DNA from: JACCXG01 sp963717745
GTDB taxonomy: Bacteria > Acidobacteriota > Vicinamibacteria > Vicinamibacterales > 2-12-FULL-66-21
Length of the DNA: 64,000 nt
Direction of reading: 5' to 3'
Assembly (NCBI GenBank): GCA_963717745.1
Contig: CAVQXJ010000015.1
Span: 1 to 64,000 of the forward strand
Position 1 is the stretch's first letter. Each line of letters starts with the position of its first letter. Position numbers and translations under genes: made by a program. Shown here in pieces: positions 37,475-46,652 of the stretch. The notes under the pieces are model-generated. The model saw nothing but the letters and a program-made list of their open reading frames with translations. It did not search any database and was not told where the DNA came from.

Positions 37475-38044
37475 ATGCCGACTGGAAGCGTGACCGGCCT
37501 GCTCCTGGCCTGGCGGGCGGGAGACGAGGCGGCGCTCGCCCGTCTCACTCCGCTCGTCCATCAGGAGCTGCAGCGGATCGCTCGACGCTGCCTCCGCGGC
37601 GAGCGCGCGGGTCACAGCCTGGCCCCCACCGCCCTGGTGAACGAAGCGTATCTGCGGCTCGTGGACGTCCAGCATGTGAACTGGCAGGGCCGCATGCATT
37701 TCCTCGCGATGGCGGCCAGGCTGATGCGCCGCGTGCTGGTGGACATCGCGCGCGCCCGGCGGCGGCAGAAGCGCGGCGGCGAGGCCGTGCGAGTCTCGCT
37801 GAGTGATGCGCGGCCGACGACCGAGAAGCCGTACGATGTGGCGGCGCTCGACACCGCGCTGGAGGCGCTGGCGGCGATCGATCCCCGCCGGGGCCGGGTC
37901 GTCGAGCTCCGGTTCTTTGGCGGGCTCAGCGTGCCGGACATCGCGGCCGTTCTCGGCGTGTCAGCCGAGACCGTGATGCGCGACTGGAAGCTGGCGCGCG
38001 CGTGGCTGCGGCGCGAACTGGTGCAGGGAACTGATGACACCTGA
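37475..38044 (+). CDS. ECF-like sigma factor, TIGR02999 type
   Basis: 189 residues. VTGLLLAWRAGDEAALARLT opens region 2, with HSLAPTALVNEAYLRLVDVQ and HFLAMAARLMRRVLVDIARA, which are hallmark strings of the TIGR02999 group. Region 4 is RRGRVVELRFFGGLSVPDIA followed by VSAETVMRDWKLARAWLRRE. This group is almost always encoded next to a Ser/Thr kinase, as here: its stop lies 11 bases inside the kinase gene. Kinase-dependent control of the sigma factor is the accepted idea for this pairing. It is distinct from the ECF factor at 810. Confidence 0.92.
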   Translation: MPTGSVTGLLLAWRAGDEAALARLTPLVHQELQRIARRCLRGERAGHSLAPTALVNEAYLRLVDVQHVNWQGRMHFLAMAARLMRRVLVDIARARRRQKRGGEAVRVSLSDARPTTEKPYDVAALDTALEALAAIDPRRGRVVELRFFGGLSVPDIAAVLGVSAETVMRDWKLARAWLRRELVQGTDDT

Positions 38045-40877
38045 TCGCTGGCAGGCCGTCTCCAGGATCTATCACGACGCGCTCGGCCAGCCCTCGGGAC
38101 TCCGCGACGCCTTCATCCGCCGCGCCAGCGATGGCGACGCGCAGATCGAGCGTGAAGTGCGATCGCTCCTGGCGCAGCCATCGGGCGACAGCTTCCTGCC
38201 GGAGTTGATCCCAGCGCCCGCCGCCGGCGACGGCGCGAGGTCCGGCAGGCTGGGCCGCTTCGAGGTTCGCGGACTGCTGGGCGCGGGCGGCATGGGCGAG
38301 GTGTACCGCGCCCACGATCCCGATCTGGGGCGCGACGTCGCCGTCAAGATTCTTCCGCCCGCGTTCACCACCGATCCCGATCGCCTCGCGCGCTTCGAAC
38401 GCGAGGCGCGCGTGCTTGCCGCGATCAGCCATCCACACATCGCCGCCATTTATGGAGTGGAAGAGATTCCCCGTGAGCCCGAGGCGGGGAGCGGGACGTT
38501 CCGCGCGCTCGTCCTCGAGCTGGTCGAGGGGGACACGCTCGCGGATCGACTCGGCCGCGGACGAATCGACGTCGAAGAGGCACTGGAAATTGCCCGGCAG
38601 ATCGCGGATGCAGTGGAAGCCGCGCATGAGAAGGGCATCGTCCATCGCGATCTGAAACCGGGCAACATCAAGATCAGGCCTGACGGCGTCGTGAAGATCC
38701 TGGATTTCGGCCTGGCCAAGGCCGACGCATTGGTCGCCGCTTCGAATGAGCCCACCGCGGGCCGGATGCCGCACGGAGAAACGTCGCTCGGCGTGGTCCT
38801 CGGAACGCCGGCGTACATGAGCCCCGAACAGGCGCGCGGCCTGACCGTCGACAAACGCAGCGACGTCTGGGCCTTTGGCTGCGTGCTCTACGAGATGCTG
38901 GCGGGCCGGCCGGCCTTCACCGGCGACACCGCCGCCGACATCATTGCGGCGCTGTTGCAGCGCGATCCCGAGTGGGCAGCGCTGCCCGCGGCCACCCCGG
39001 TGGCCGTGCACCGTCTGCTGCGACGCTGCCTCGCCCGCAACCCGAAAGACCGGCTGCGCGACATGGGGGACGCGCGGCTCGATCTCGCCGATTCAAGCTC
39101 GCTCACCGAGCCGGGGCTGCCGGCCCGGAGGCGCCTGGGACGCAGGCTCCTCGTGGCGGCGTGCGCCATCGCCATGCTCACCGCCGCTCTCTTCTTGGGC
39201 CTCCGGCTGCGGCCGCAGTCGCGCCACTTGCCCGTGCACTTCGCCGTCGACGCCGGCGACGGGCAGACGACCGCAACGCTCGCCATCCCGTCGCCGGACG
39301 GAACGCAGTTCGTGTTCGTCAGGAGGGCGTCGTCTGGTGAGTCCGAGTTGTGGACGCGGCCGCTCGGATCAACCGTCGCGCGCCGGCTGCCCGGAACCGG
39401 CGGCGCCGACGGGCCGTTCTGGTCGTTCGACGGACGGGTCATTGGCTTCAGCGCCGGGAGTGCGCTCCGGCGGATCCCGGCGGCGGGAGGGCCGGTGCAG
39501 CGCATTGCCGATGTCGACCCGCACGCGCTGGGCGCGACCTGGAGTCGCGACGACGTCATCGTGTTCACGCCGTCGAATCGCGCGCCGCTGCACCGGGTCG
39601 GGGCGGCCAGCGGGCCGCAACAGCCGCTGACGACGCTGAACGCCGCGCGGCGCGAGAACTCGCATCGCTGGCCGCAATTCCTGCCCGATGGGCGGCATTT
39701 CCTGTTCACCGCCCGGAGCGACTTACCGGAGCACAGCGGTATCTACGTGGCGTCCCTCGACGATCCGGCGTCGCCGCGGTGGTTGATGGCGGCGCAGTCG
39801 AGGGCGACCTACCTGTCCACAGGTCATCTGCTGTTCATGCGCGACAGCACGCTGTTGGCCCAACCCTTCGACTCTCGCACCCTCCAGCTGTCGGGCCAAC
39901 CCGTCGCCATCGCCGGCGACATCTTCACCCAGCCCGCGGCAGTGGGGGCCGACTACGCCGCGTCCGGGGATGGGCGGGTGCTCACCTACCGCGCCGCGGC
40001 GGCGGAGCGCCTGGTCTGGGCCGATCGCACCGGCGCCGAAATCGGGTCGGTTGCCGCCCGCGGCGTCTTCTCACAGATCCGGCTGTCGCCCGACGGTTCG
40101 CGCGCCGCGCTGGTCATGCCGGATCCGCAGAATGGCAACCGCGACCTATGGGTGGTCGCCCTGGCGAATGGGGCGGTCACGCGCTTGACCTCGCATCCGG
40201 CGAGCGACTGGTTTCCGGTCTGGTCGCCGGACGGCACGGCCCTGATCTTTGGCTCCGATCGCGATCCGGTGCCGTCGTTCTACCGCGTGGCTGCGATCGG
40301 CGGCGACGCCGAACTCGTGTACCGTGCGCCTTCGGTCGCCGCCATCTTTCCGACCGACTGGGCGCCTGACGGGGGCGCACTGCTCTACCACTCCTATCCG
40401 CGCGGCGACGTGCAGGTGCTGCCGCTGGCGGCGCGGGGCGGCCCCACGCCGGTGGTCGCCTCGCCCCATACGGACTGGGTTGGCGTGTTTTCGCCCGACG
40501 GGCGCTGGATCGCCTACGTCTCCGATGAGTCCGGCGAGTCGGAGGTGTACGTGAAACCGGCGGGGGGACCGGGCAAGTTCCGTGTCTCGCTCGGCGGCGG
40601 TCAGCAGGCGCGCTGGCGGCGCGACGGACGCGAGCTGTTCTTTCTCGATGGCGCGGGAACGCTGTTCGCAGCGGCCATCGGCGGTGGGTCCAAATTCGTG
40701 GCGTCGCGGCCGCAGCCCCTGTTCGCTTCATGCCGCCGTGGCACGACGATCACGGCCTTTCTGTATGCCTACGACGTCGTCGCCGATGGCAGCCGCAGCG
40801 TCTGGATCTGCCGGGACGACCGGATGGCGACGATGGTGCTCGTCGATGGCGTGTCGACGCTGCTTGGCTCGCGCTGA
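38034..40877 (+). CDS. Membrane Ser/Thr protein kinase with PD40 propeller, coupled to sigma factor
   Basis: 947 residues. A short N-terminal helical region typical of sigma-linked kinases (MTPDRWQAVSRIYHDALGQP, REVRSLLAQPSGDSFL) precedes the kinase at about 75-340: LLGAGGMGEVYRAHD, VAVKILPPAF, IVHRDLKPGNIKI, ILDFGLAKAD and AYMSPEQARGL. A transmembrane helix (LLVAACAIAMLTAALFLGL) leads to an extracytoplasmic PD40 propeller (IRLSPDGSRAALVMPDP, WAPDGGALLYHSYP, VFSPDGRWIAYVSDESGESE). It overlaps the sigma factor by 11 bases, so translation is coupled. The likely role is sensing outside and phosphorylating inside, acting on the partner sigma factor (inference). No frame break is seen. Confidence 0.92.
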   Translation: MTPDRWQAVSRIYHDALGQPSGLRDAFIRRASDGDAQIEREVRSLLAQPSGDSFLPELIPAPAAGDGARSGRLGRFEVRGLLGAGGMGEVYRAHDPDLGRDVAVKILPPAFTTDPDRLARFEREARVLAAISHPHIAAIYGVEEIPREPEAGSGTFRALVLELVEGDTLADRLGRGRIDVEEALEIARQIADAVEAAHEKGIVHRDLKPGNIKIRPDGVVKILDFGLAKADALVAASNEPTAGRMPHGETSLGVVLGTPAYMSPEQARGLTVDKRSDVWAFGCVLYEMLAGRPAFTGDTAADIIAALLQRDPEWAALPAATPVAVHRLLRRCLARNPKDRLRDMGDARLDLADSSSLTEPGLPARRRLGRRLLVAACAIAMLTAALFLGLRLRPQSRHLPVHFAVDAGDGQTTATLAIPSPDGTQFVFVRRASSGESELWTRPLGSTVARRLPGTGGADGPFWSFDGRVIGFSAGSALRRIPAAGGPVQRIADVDPHALGATWSRDDVIVFTPSNRAPLHRVGAASGPQQPLTTLNAARRENSHRWPQFLPDGRHFLFTARSDLPEHSGIYVASLDDPASPRWLMAAQSRATYLSTGHLLFMRDSTLLAQPFDSRTLQLSGQPVAIAGDIFTQPAAVGADYAASGDGRVLTYRAAAAERLVWADRTGAEIGSVAARGVFSQIRLSPDGSRAALVMPDPQNGNRDLWVVALANGAVTRLTSHPASDWFPVWSPDGTALIFGSDRDPVPSFYRVAAIGGDAELVYRAPSVAAIFPTDWAPDGGALLYHSYPRGDVQVLPLAARGGPTPVVASPHTDWVGVFSPDGRWIAYVSDESGESEVYVKPAGGPGKFRVSLGGGQQARWRRDGRELFFLDGAGTLFAAAIGGGSKFVASRPQPLFASCRRGTTITAFLYAYDVVADGSRSVWICRDDRMATMVLVDGVSTLLGSR

Positions 40878-41033
40878 GTAGCTCCCGTCGATGACCTCTC
40901 CGTGCGGAAGCGTCCGGCCTGCCCGGCTTCCGCCTTCGCCAAGGCGTTGGCGAATCCCTGGAAACTCCGGCCGGCTGGTGTACATCGTGAGCCCCGCACC
41001 TGCCACGGGGGCTCCGCGGCGAGCGGCGACGGT

Positions 41034-41132
41034 GTTGCAGTGGGGGTCACGAAATATCTCACCCGGCTGCTGTTCGGACTCACGCCGCTCGACCTGGCGA
41101 CGTTCGCCGCGGTGCCGCTTGCCGTGGCCTGA
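41034..41132 (+). pseudogene. Remnant of ADOP permease C-terminus
   Basis: The frame reads GVAVGVTKYLTRLLFGLTPL, then DLATFAAVPLAVA and a stop. This matches the penultimate segment of ADOP permeases (for example RLEGMLFGLSPFDPATLAAV in the copy at 42366). The upstream part and the usual PARRA...DP..ALR ending are missing. It abuts the truncated palindromic fragment E, suggesting a deletion joined the two. The rest of 40878-41033 holds nothing recognisable. Confidence 0.6.
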
Positions 41133-41275
41133 CGAACTTGGCCAGATGCGACGTCGTGGCCGGTTGCGACCACAACGTCGTTGTCGTCGTGTCGTCGTAT
41201 CGTCGTGTCGCGGCCGCAGGCCGCGAGCCCGCGGAAGGCGGCGTGACAAGCGATCGTCGCCGCTATATGGCTCCC
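41133..41275 (+). repeat. Large palindromic element, right-hand fragment E
   Basis: Only the right third of the element is present: GTGGCCGGTTGCGACCACAA, the CGTCGTTGTCGTCGTGTCGT tract, a GCGGCC hairpin, the end GGCGGCGTGACAAGCG and the flank CGCCGCTAT that also closes copies C and D. The cloverleaf and left arm are absent. The sequence is closest to copies C and D. It precedes the methyltransferase by about 80 bp. Confidence 0.8.
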
Positions 41276-41354
41276 GGCAGCGGTGGCGTCGTTGACTCTC
41301 GCTCCGAGCCACGGATAGACTGCCCTTCTTCCTTACTCACGGACATCGGCATCC

Positions 41355-42356
41355 ATGACACCAGACAAGATCCTGCAGACGGGCCTCGCCTTCTGGCCCT
41401 CGAAAACGCTGCTCAGCGCCGTCGAGCTGGGACTGTTCACCGAGCTCGCCTCCGGTCCGCAGGGACTCGAGGCGATCCAGACCCGACTGCAGCTTCATCC
41501 GCGGGCGGCGCGGGATTTCCTCGATACCCTGGTGGCGCTGGGGTTTCTCTCCCGCAGCGGCGACCGCTACGCCAACACGCCGGAGACCGCGCTCTTTCTC
41601 GACCGGGCAAAGCCGTCCTACGTCGGCGGCATCCTCGAGATGGCCAACCATCGCCTCTATCCCTTCTGGGGCCACCTGACCGAGGCATTGCGCACCGGGC
41701 AGCCGCAGAACGAGGTCAAGTCGGGCGATCCGGCGATATTCGAGACGCTATACGCCGACCCGGCGCGCCTCAAGGAATTCCTCGAGGCGATGACCGGCAT
41801 CAGTCATGGCGCCAACATGACGATCGCGCGAGCCTTTCCCTGGAAGGACTACGCCACGTTCGTGGACGTGGGAACGGCGCAGGGCGATCTGGCCGTCCAG
41901 GTCGCGCTTGCGAATACCCATCTGCGCGGCGTCGGGTTCGACCTGCCGCAGGTGGAGCCGATTTTCACCGAGTATGTCGCTGCGGTCGGCGTCTCCGACC
42001 GGGTCAGCTTCACGCCGGGAAGCTTCTTCGAGCGGGACCTGCCGAAGGCGGACGTCGTCATGATGGGCCACATCCTGCACGACTGGGACCTGCCGACGAA
42101 GCGGATGCTGATCGAAAAGGCGTTCAACGCCCTCCCGGCCGGCGGCGCGTTCATCGTCTACGACGCGATCATCGACGACGACCGGTCAGCGAACGCGTTC
42201 GGGTTGATGATGAGCCTGAACATGCTGATCGAGACCCCGGGCGGTTTCGACTATACCGGGGCCGACTGCCGCCAGTGGATGGCAGATGCCGGTTTTACGG
42301 CGACTCGCGTCGAGCCGCTGGTTGGTCCGGACTCGATGGTGATCGGGACCAAATAG
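41355..42356 (+). CDS. SAM-dependent O-methyltransferase (COMT/acetylserotonin-type)
   Basis: 333 residues. A winged-helix dimerisation domain (residues 1-90: ILQTGLAFWPSKTLLSAVEL, LHPRAARDFLDTLVALGFLS) is followed by a Rossmann methyltransferase domain (TFVDVGTAQGDLAVQVALAN, LRGVGFDLPQVEPIF, FERDLPKADVVMMGHILHDW). HILHDWD carries the conserved histidine-aspartate pair of plant-COMT-like and polyketide O-methyltransferases. GTAQGD replaces the usual GGGxG loop. The substrate is unknown; no biosynthetic cluster is nearby. It is convergent with the ADOP permease (9-bp gap). Confidence 0.88.
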   Translation: MTPDKILQTGLAFWPSKTLLSAVELGLFTELASGPQGLEAIQTRLQLHPRAARDFLDTLVALGFLSRSGDRYANTPETALFLDRAKPSYVGGILEMANHRLYPFWGHLTEALRTGQPQNEVKSGDPAIFETLYADPARLKEFLEAMTGISHGANMTIARAFPWKDYATFVDVGTAQGDLAVQVALANTHLRGVGFDLPQVEPIFTEYVAAVGVSDRVSFTPGSFFERDLPKADVVMMGHILHDWDLPTKRMLIEKAFNALPAGGAFIVYDAIIDDDRSANAFGLMMSLNMLIETPGGFDYTGADCRQWMADAGFTATRVEPLVGPDSMVIGTK

Positions 42357-42365
42357 CGCGGCGGT

Positions 42366-45090
42366 TCACTCGGCCTTCAGCGCACTCACCGGATCGACGC
42401 AGGTCGCGCGTGAGGCCGGAATCAGCGCCGCAATCACCGCGACGCCCGCGAACAGCAGTGCCACCGCCGCCAGTGTCGCCGGATCGAAGGGGCTCAAGCC
42501 GAACAGCATACCTTCGAGACGGCGGCCAACGATCCAGACGCCGCACAGACCAACGAAAATGCCGGCGGCCGTCAGCACCAGACTCTGACGGAGGACCAGC
42601 CCGAGCACTTCCCCAGCCGTGGCGCCAAGCGCCAGCCGGATCCCGAACTCACGGGCGCGCCGCGTCACCGCGTAGGCCATCACTCCGTAGATGCCGAGCG
42701 CCGCGAGCGCGGCGGCGACCGCAGCGAACAGTCCCAGCAGGACCGCGTAGAGGCGAGGACGGGTCAGCGAGTTCGCCAGCAGTTGATCCATCGTCGCGAC
42801 GTTGTCGACCACGGCGTCGCGATCGAACTGCCTGGCCAGCAGCCGGACTTCCGGGAGCAGCGCCGCTGGATCTCCCGAAGTGCGCACCACGAAATAGGGG
42901 TTGGGGTTGCTCACGGGAAGCTGCCGCCCGTCGATGAAAATCTGCGGGTCCGGGTTCTGATCCAGTCCGTACTGACGCACGTCCTCGACGATGCCGACGA
43001 TCTCCCAGGGCGCTTTCCCGGCCGCGTAGACGCGGGTGCCGATCGGGTTCGGACCGAGAAAACCGCTCCGGGCAAGGGTCCGGTTGATCAGCATCACCTT
43101 CGGCTGACCTTCAGTGTCTCCATCGCCGAAGTCCCGGCCCTCGACCACCCGCATCCCCATGGCCTTCAGATAGTCACGATGGACGATGCGGGCGTCCAGG
43201 GGCTGTGGTGCCAGCTTTGTTCCGGGCGCCGGAGGACGAGCCGGCGGCTCCGGAGTGGTCCGCAATGGCATCCCACTCCTGAAACGGACGAGCGGAAGCA
43301 ATTCGGCGTAGCTGGCCGCTTCGACGCGCGGCAGGACCTTCAGTCGCGCCAGAAAGTCGTCGAGCGGCGGGGGGGCCGGGATCGGCGAGGATGACGTCGC
43401 ACCCGGCGGCGGGGCGCCGGGGCGCATCACCGCGGAATACACCGCGAACGTGATCACGTTGGTCGCGTCGTAGCCGGGATTCACCCTCGTCAACTTCACG
43501 AAGCTGTGAACGAGCAGCCCGCCGCCGACGAGCAGGACCATGGCCATCGCGATCTCGGCCACGACCAGCAGCCCCTGCGCGCTTTGACGGCCCAGCAGAT
43601 CGAACCCTCCGCCGGTCGACGAGGCTCCCTCGCGCAAAGCGTCCGCGTCCCGGCGGCGGAGCCAGCGAAGGGCCGGCGCCGCTCCGGACAAGAGTCCCAC
43701 GCCGATCGCGACGATGACGGCGAACAGCAGGACCCGCAGGTCGATGTCGATTTCCTGCAATCTGGGGATGGCGATGTCCGCCGCCAGGTCGCGCCTTGGC
43801 AGAACCGCACCGAGCCTGCGAATGAGCGCCACGCCGCCCACGGCCATGACGGCCCCTGCAACGCCGCCGGCCAGGCCGAGGACGACAGCTTCGGTGAGCA
43901 GCTGTCGGACCAGCCGTGCCCGTCCCGCGCCGAGCGACGCCCTGACCGCGAGCTCGCGCGTCCGCGACGTGGTGCGGGCGAGCAGCAGATTGGCGACATT
44001 CACGCACGCGATCAGGAGCACAAACACGACCGCGGCGGTCAGCAACCTGAGCGCGGGCTCGACTGGCCTGATCACCAGATCGTGCACGCCGCGAAGCTCG
44101 ATCCGGGACGAGTCCGGCGCACGATTCGCAGACGTCTGCAGCTGACTCACAATCGAGCGCACTTCGCTGGTGGCAGCCTGAAGGCTGACGCCATCGGCGA
44201 GACGCGCCACCGGCGACTCGCGGCCGCGCAGCGCATTGCCGCCGAGCACATACGGGGTCCAGACCTGCGTTTGCCGGTCGGGGAACTCGAACGCCGCCGG
44301 CATCACGCCGATCACCGAATAGGCGCGGCCATCGAGCGTCAGGCGCTGCCCGACGACATCCGCAGCTCCAGCGAACTGGCGCAGCCAGGCCGAATGGCTG
44401 AGGACCGCGACCGGATCGGCGGCAGGCGTCTCGTCGTGCGGCCCGAAGCTACGCCCCAGCTGCGGCCGGGCGTGAATCATGGCGAACACTGCTGGAGACA
44501 CCCGCGTGACCTCGAGCCGGACCGCATCCCCGCGGCCGGTCAACATCATCGTCGAGCCCGACATAGATCCCCACGTGCGAGAGCGTCTTCGACCGGGCTC
44601 GCAGCGCAGGAAGATCGGCGAGCGTGACGCCGACCAGGCGCTCGCCCGGCACTCCGGCAGGACCGGGCCCGGTCTCGACGATCCTGACCAGGCGATCCGA
44701 ATCGGGATACGGCAGCGGGCGGAGGGCGACGGCGTTGAGCGTGCTGAAGATGGCGGTGGTGGCGGCGATCCCCAGCGCGAGTGTCGCAATCGCGACGGCG
44801 GCAAAGACCGGGGTGCGACGCAACGCCCGCACCGCATAGACGACATCCCGTTTCAGGTCTTCCAGCAGGATGAACGAGCGGGCGTCGCGCTGCACCTCGG
44901 CCGCGCGGGCCACTCCGCCGAACGCACGCGTGGCGGCCACTCTCGCGGCTTCCGGGCTCATACCCCGCCGCTCCAGTTCCTCCTGCATCAGGGCGATGTG
45001 CGCCGCCATTTCGCGGGCCAGCTGCTGGTCCGCGTCGCCGGATCGCACGACGTTGAGGAGACGACGAAAGAATCGCTTCACATGGAGCAT
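42366..45090 (-). CDS. ADOP-family permease downstream of PadR, one frameshift
   Basis: About 908 residues joined, starting MLHVKRFFRRLLNVVRSGDA. The prefix domain is the DUF-like helical type (EMAAHIALMQEELERRGMSP, AFGGVARAAEVQRD). The first membrane segment is VAIATLALGIAATTAIFSTL and the frame runs to about 44560 (LSHVGIYVG). It then shifts and continues LTGRGDAVRLEVTRVSPAVF to the FtsX core (FVLLIACVNVANLLLARTTS) and the end (IPASRATCVDPVSALKAE). One indel restores the gene. It lies 13 bp after PadR, in one operon. Cargo is unknown; no ATPase is adjacent. Confidence 0.85.
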
Positions 45091-45103
45091 ATGGAGACCC
45101 CTG

Positions 45104-45448
45104 CTACGGCTCGTCCAGCAGCAGCTTGTTCACCAGCGCGGACAACCGCTTCCAGCGTCCGGTCTGCTCTTCGAGCGCACGGGCACCCGCCACGGTGATC
45201 GCGTAGTACTTCGCCTCGCGATTGGAAGGCGTCCGGTCCCACGCGCCCTTGACCCAGTCCTTCTGCTCCAGACGGATGAGCGCCGCGTACATCGTTCCCT
45301 GATTGAGCGGAAACGCGTGGTCGGCCACCTGCTCGAGGCGGGTCGCCAGACCGTACGCGTGCTGCGGCCCCATCGTCGACAGCGCGCGGAGGACGATGAG
45401 GTCCAACGTGCCTTGCAGCACCTGAATGCGCCCGTCTTCACTGGACAT
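45104..45448 (-). CDS. PadR-family transcriptional regulator
   Basis: 114 residues starting MSSEDGRIQVLQGTLDLIVL. Winged-helix core: LSTMGPQHAYGLATRLEQVA, then FPLNQGTMYAALIRLEQKDW, a wing (SNREAKYYAITVAGARALEE) and a C-terminal dimer helix. It belongs to the PadR subtype paired with ADOP permeases. The start at 45448 is favoured because the longer frame would cover the promoter. The palindrome CTTCACTG-N7-CAGTGAAG overlaps its start codon, and a near copy lies upstream of the ADOP at 46653-48668, so it may control both permeases. Confidence 0.9.
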   Translation of the reverse strand: MSSEDGRIQVLQGTLDLIVLRALSTMGPQHAYGLATRLEQVADHAFPLNQGTMYAALIRLEQKDWVKGAWDRTPSNREAKYYAITVAGARALEEQTGRWKRLSALVNKLLLDEP

Positions 45449-45486
45449 CTCAGTGAAGTAGACGCGTAGTCCCACTGAGTTGTCAA
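45436..45486 (-). promoter_or_regulatory. Candidate PadR promoter and operator
   Basis: TTGACA (45486-45481) and TCTACT 18 bp downstream form a plausible sigma-70 promoter. A perfect palindrome CTTCACTG-N7-CAGTGAAG (45436-45458) covers the start codon. Part of it also pairs in a larger repeat CTCAGTG-N17-CACTGAG (45449-45479). Autoregulation is inferred. Confidence 0.5.
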
Positions 45487-46106
45487 GTGGAGCGGGAAGG
45501 AATTCGTCGACGGTGCAGTAGAGGGCCGTCGTTCAGCCGGCGGATGATCGGCTCGTCGAGGGCGTGGTGATAGCCGAGCAGACTGATCGAGGCTGGCTCG
45601 AGATCGAAACCGCGGGCCTCTCGCGGCGCCAGCCCGATCCATCGGGCGGCCAGGATGCGCAGAATGTCGCGGTGCGCGAAGACGAGGACGTCGCCGGCAC
45701 ACGCACGGACCCGGCCAATCACCCGATCGGCCCGGGTGCCGACCGCATCCAGCGTCTCCCCGCCCGGGCACCCGTCGTCGAACAGCTTCCATCCGGGGCG
45801 CTCGGCGCGGATGTCAACCGTCCGCCGGCCTTCGCAGGCGCCGTAATCCCATTCCATCAAATCGGCGTCGGAGATCGCGGCGGCGCCGAACCCGGCAAGC
45901 TCCGCGGTGCGTCGCGCCCGCTGCAAGGGGCTGGTGAACACCTGCACGAAGTTCCAGTGCCGCAGCCGCGGGCCGAGCTCTCGCACCGCTTGCTCACCGT
46001 GCTCGGTCAGCGGGATGTCGGTATGCCCGGTGTGCTGGCCGCTGATCGTCCAGGCGGTCTCGCCGTGGCGAACCAGACAGAGCGTCGGCAACATTTGGGC
46101 GCTCAC
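45483..46106 (-). CDS. Histidine phosphatase (phosphoglycerate mutase-like)
   Basis: 207 residues. The phosphohistidine motif LCLVRHGETAWTISGQHTGH is near residue 10, and further active-site residues appear in FTSPLQRARRTAEL, DLMEWDYGACEGRR and VFAHRDILRILAARWIG. The EWDYGxxEG string is typical of the SixA/GpmB-like phosphatases and probable phosphoglycerate mutases. The substrate is unclear. Its stop overlaps the PadR promoter region, leaving PadR to start from its own promoter. The palindromic copy C begins 105 bp upstream of its start. Confidence 0.9.
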   Translation of the reverse strand: MSAQMLPTLCLVRHGETAWTISGQHTGHTDIPLTEHGEQAVRELGPRLRHWNFVQVFTSPLQRARRTAELAGFGAAAISDADLMEWDYGACEGRRTVDIRAERPGWKLFDDGCPGGETLDAVGTRADRVIGRVRACAGDVLVFAHRDILRILAARWIGLAPREARGFDLEPASISLLGYHHALDEPIIRRLNDGPLLHRRRIPSRST

Positions 46107-46210
46107 GATCGCTTGTTCCGCATATCAACCACCCCGACAGGCTACACGATCGAGGAGCGCGGGAGTGCTCGCGGCGGTGCTCGAGCGCCGCGCGGCCTAC
46201 TGACGTCCGC

Positions 46211-46628
46211 GTCAGCCGCTTGTCACGGCGCCTTCGGCGCAGTCGGCCTTCGGCCGACGCACGAGACGACGACAGGACGAGACGAAAACACGACGAAAAC
46301 CTCGTGAATCACTTCGACGCATGCTGCCCGCTGACGCGCGCTTCGCGCGGTGACAGGCGTGAGGATCGCGGAGATCACAAGCAGTCACCCACGAAAAGAC
46401 ACGCACTGCTTGGTGACCTCCGCGATCCTCACGTCTGTCAGCGCCGCCAGCCGGGTGAGCCGTTGATATTTTGGCGTAGCAGACCTGACGACCCTGCCCA
46501 TATGCGACGTCGTGGCCGGTTGCGATCACAACGTCGTTGTCGTCGTGTCGTCGTGTCGTCGTGTCGTCGTGCCAGCGCGAAGCGCAACCGTGGACTCGAA
46601 TGCAGCGTGACAGCGAACGGCGCCGCTA
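46211..46628 (+). repeat. Large palindromic element, copy C (lacks hairpin H3)
   Basis: The ends are GTCAGCCGCTTGTCAC on the left and GCAGCGTGACAGCG plus the flank CGCCGCTAT on the right. Short tracts of ACGACGACAG type pair with CGTCGTGTCGT on the right. The centre keeps the closing stem (about 46327-46336/46441-46455, one bulge), H1 (46337-46349) and H2 (46351-46440, 33 of 36 positions paired, own sequence), but H3 is missing. AGCCGTTGATAT is at about 46459. It sits 25 bp downstream of the stop of the minus-strand ADOP at 46653. Confidence 0.88.
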
Positions 46629-46652
46629 TGTCGCTGACGGCTATTCACTGCC

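Noticed and set aside
41355..42356. Secondary-metabolite gene cluster around the O-methyltransferase
   Set aside because: Neighbours are a kinase, an ADOP permease and a PadR; there is no synthase, P450 or glycosyltransferase.
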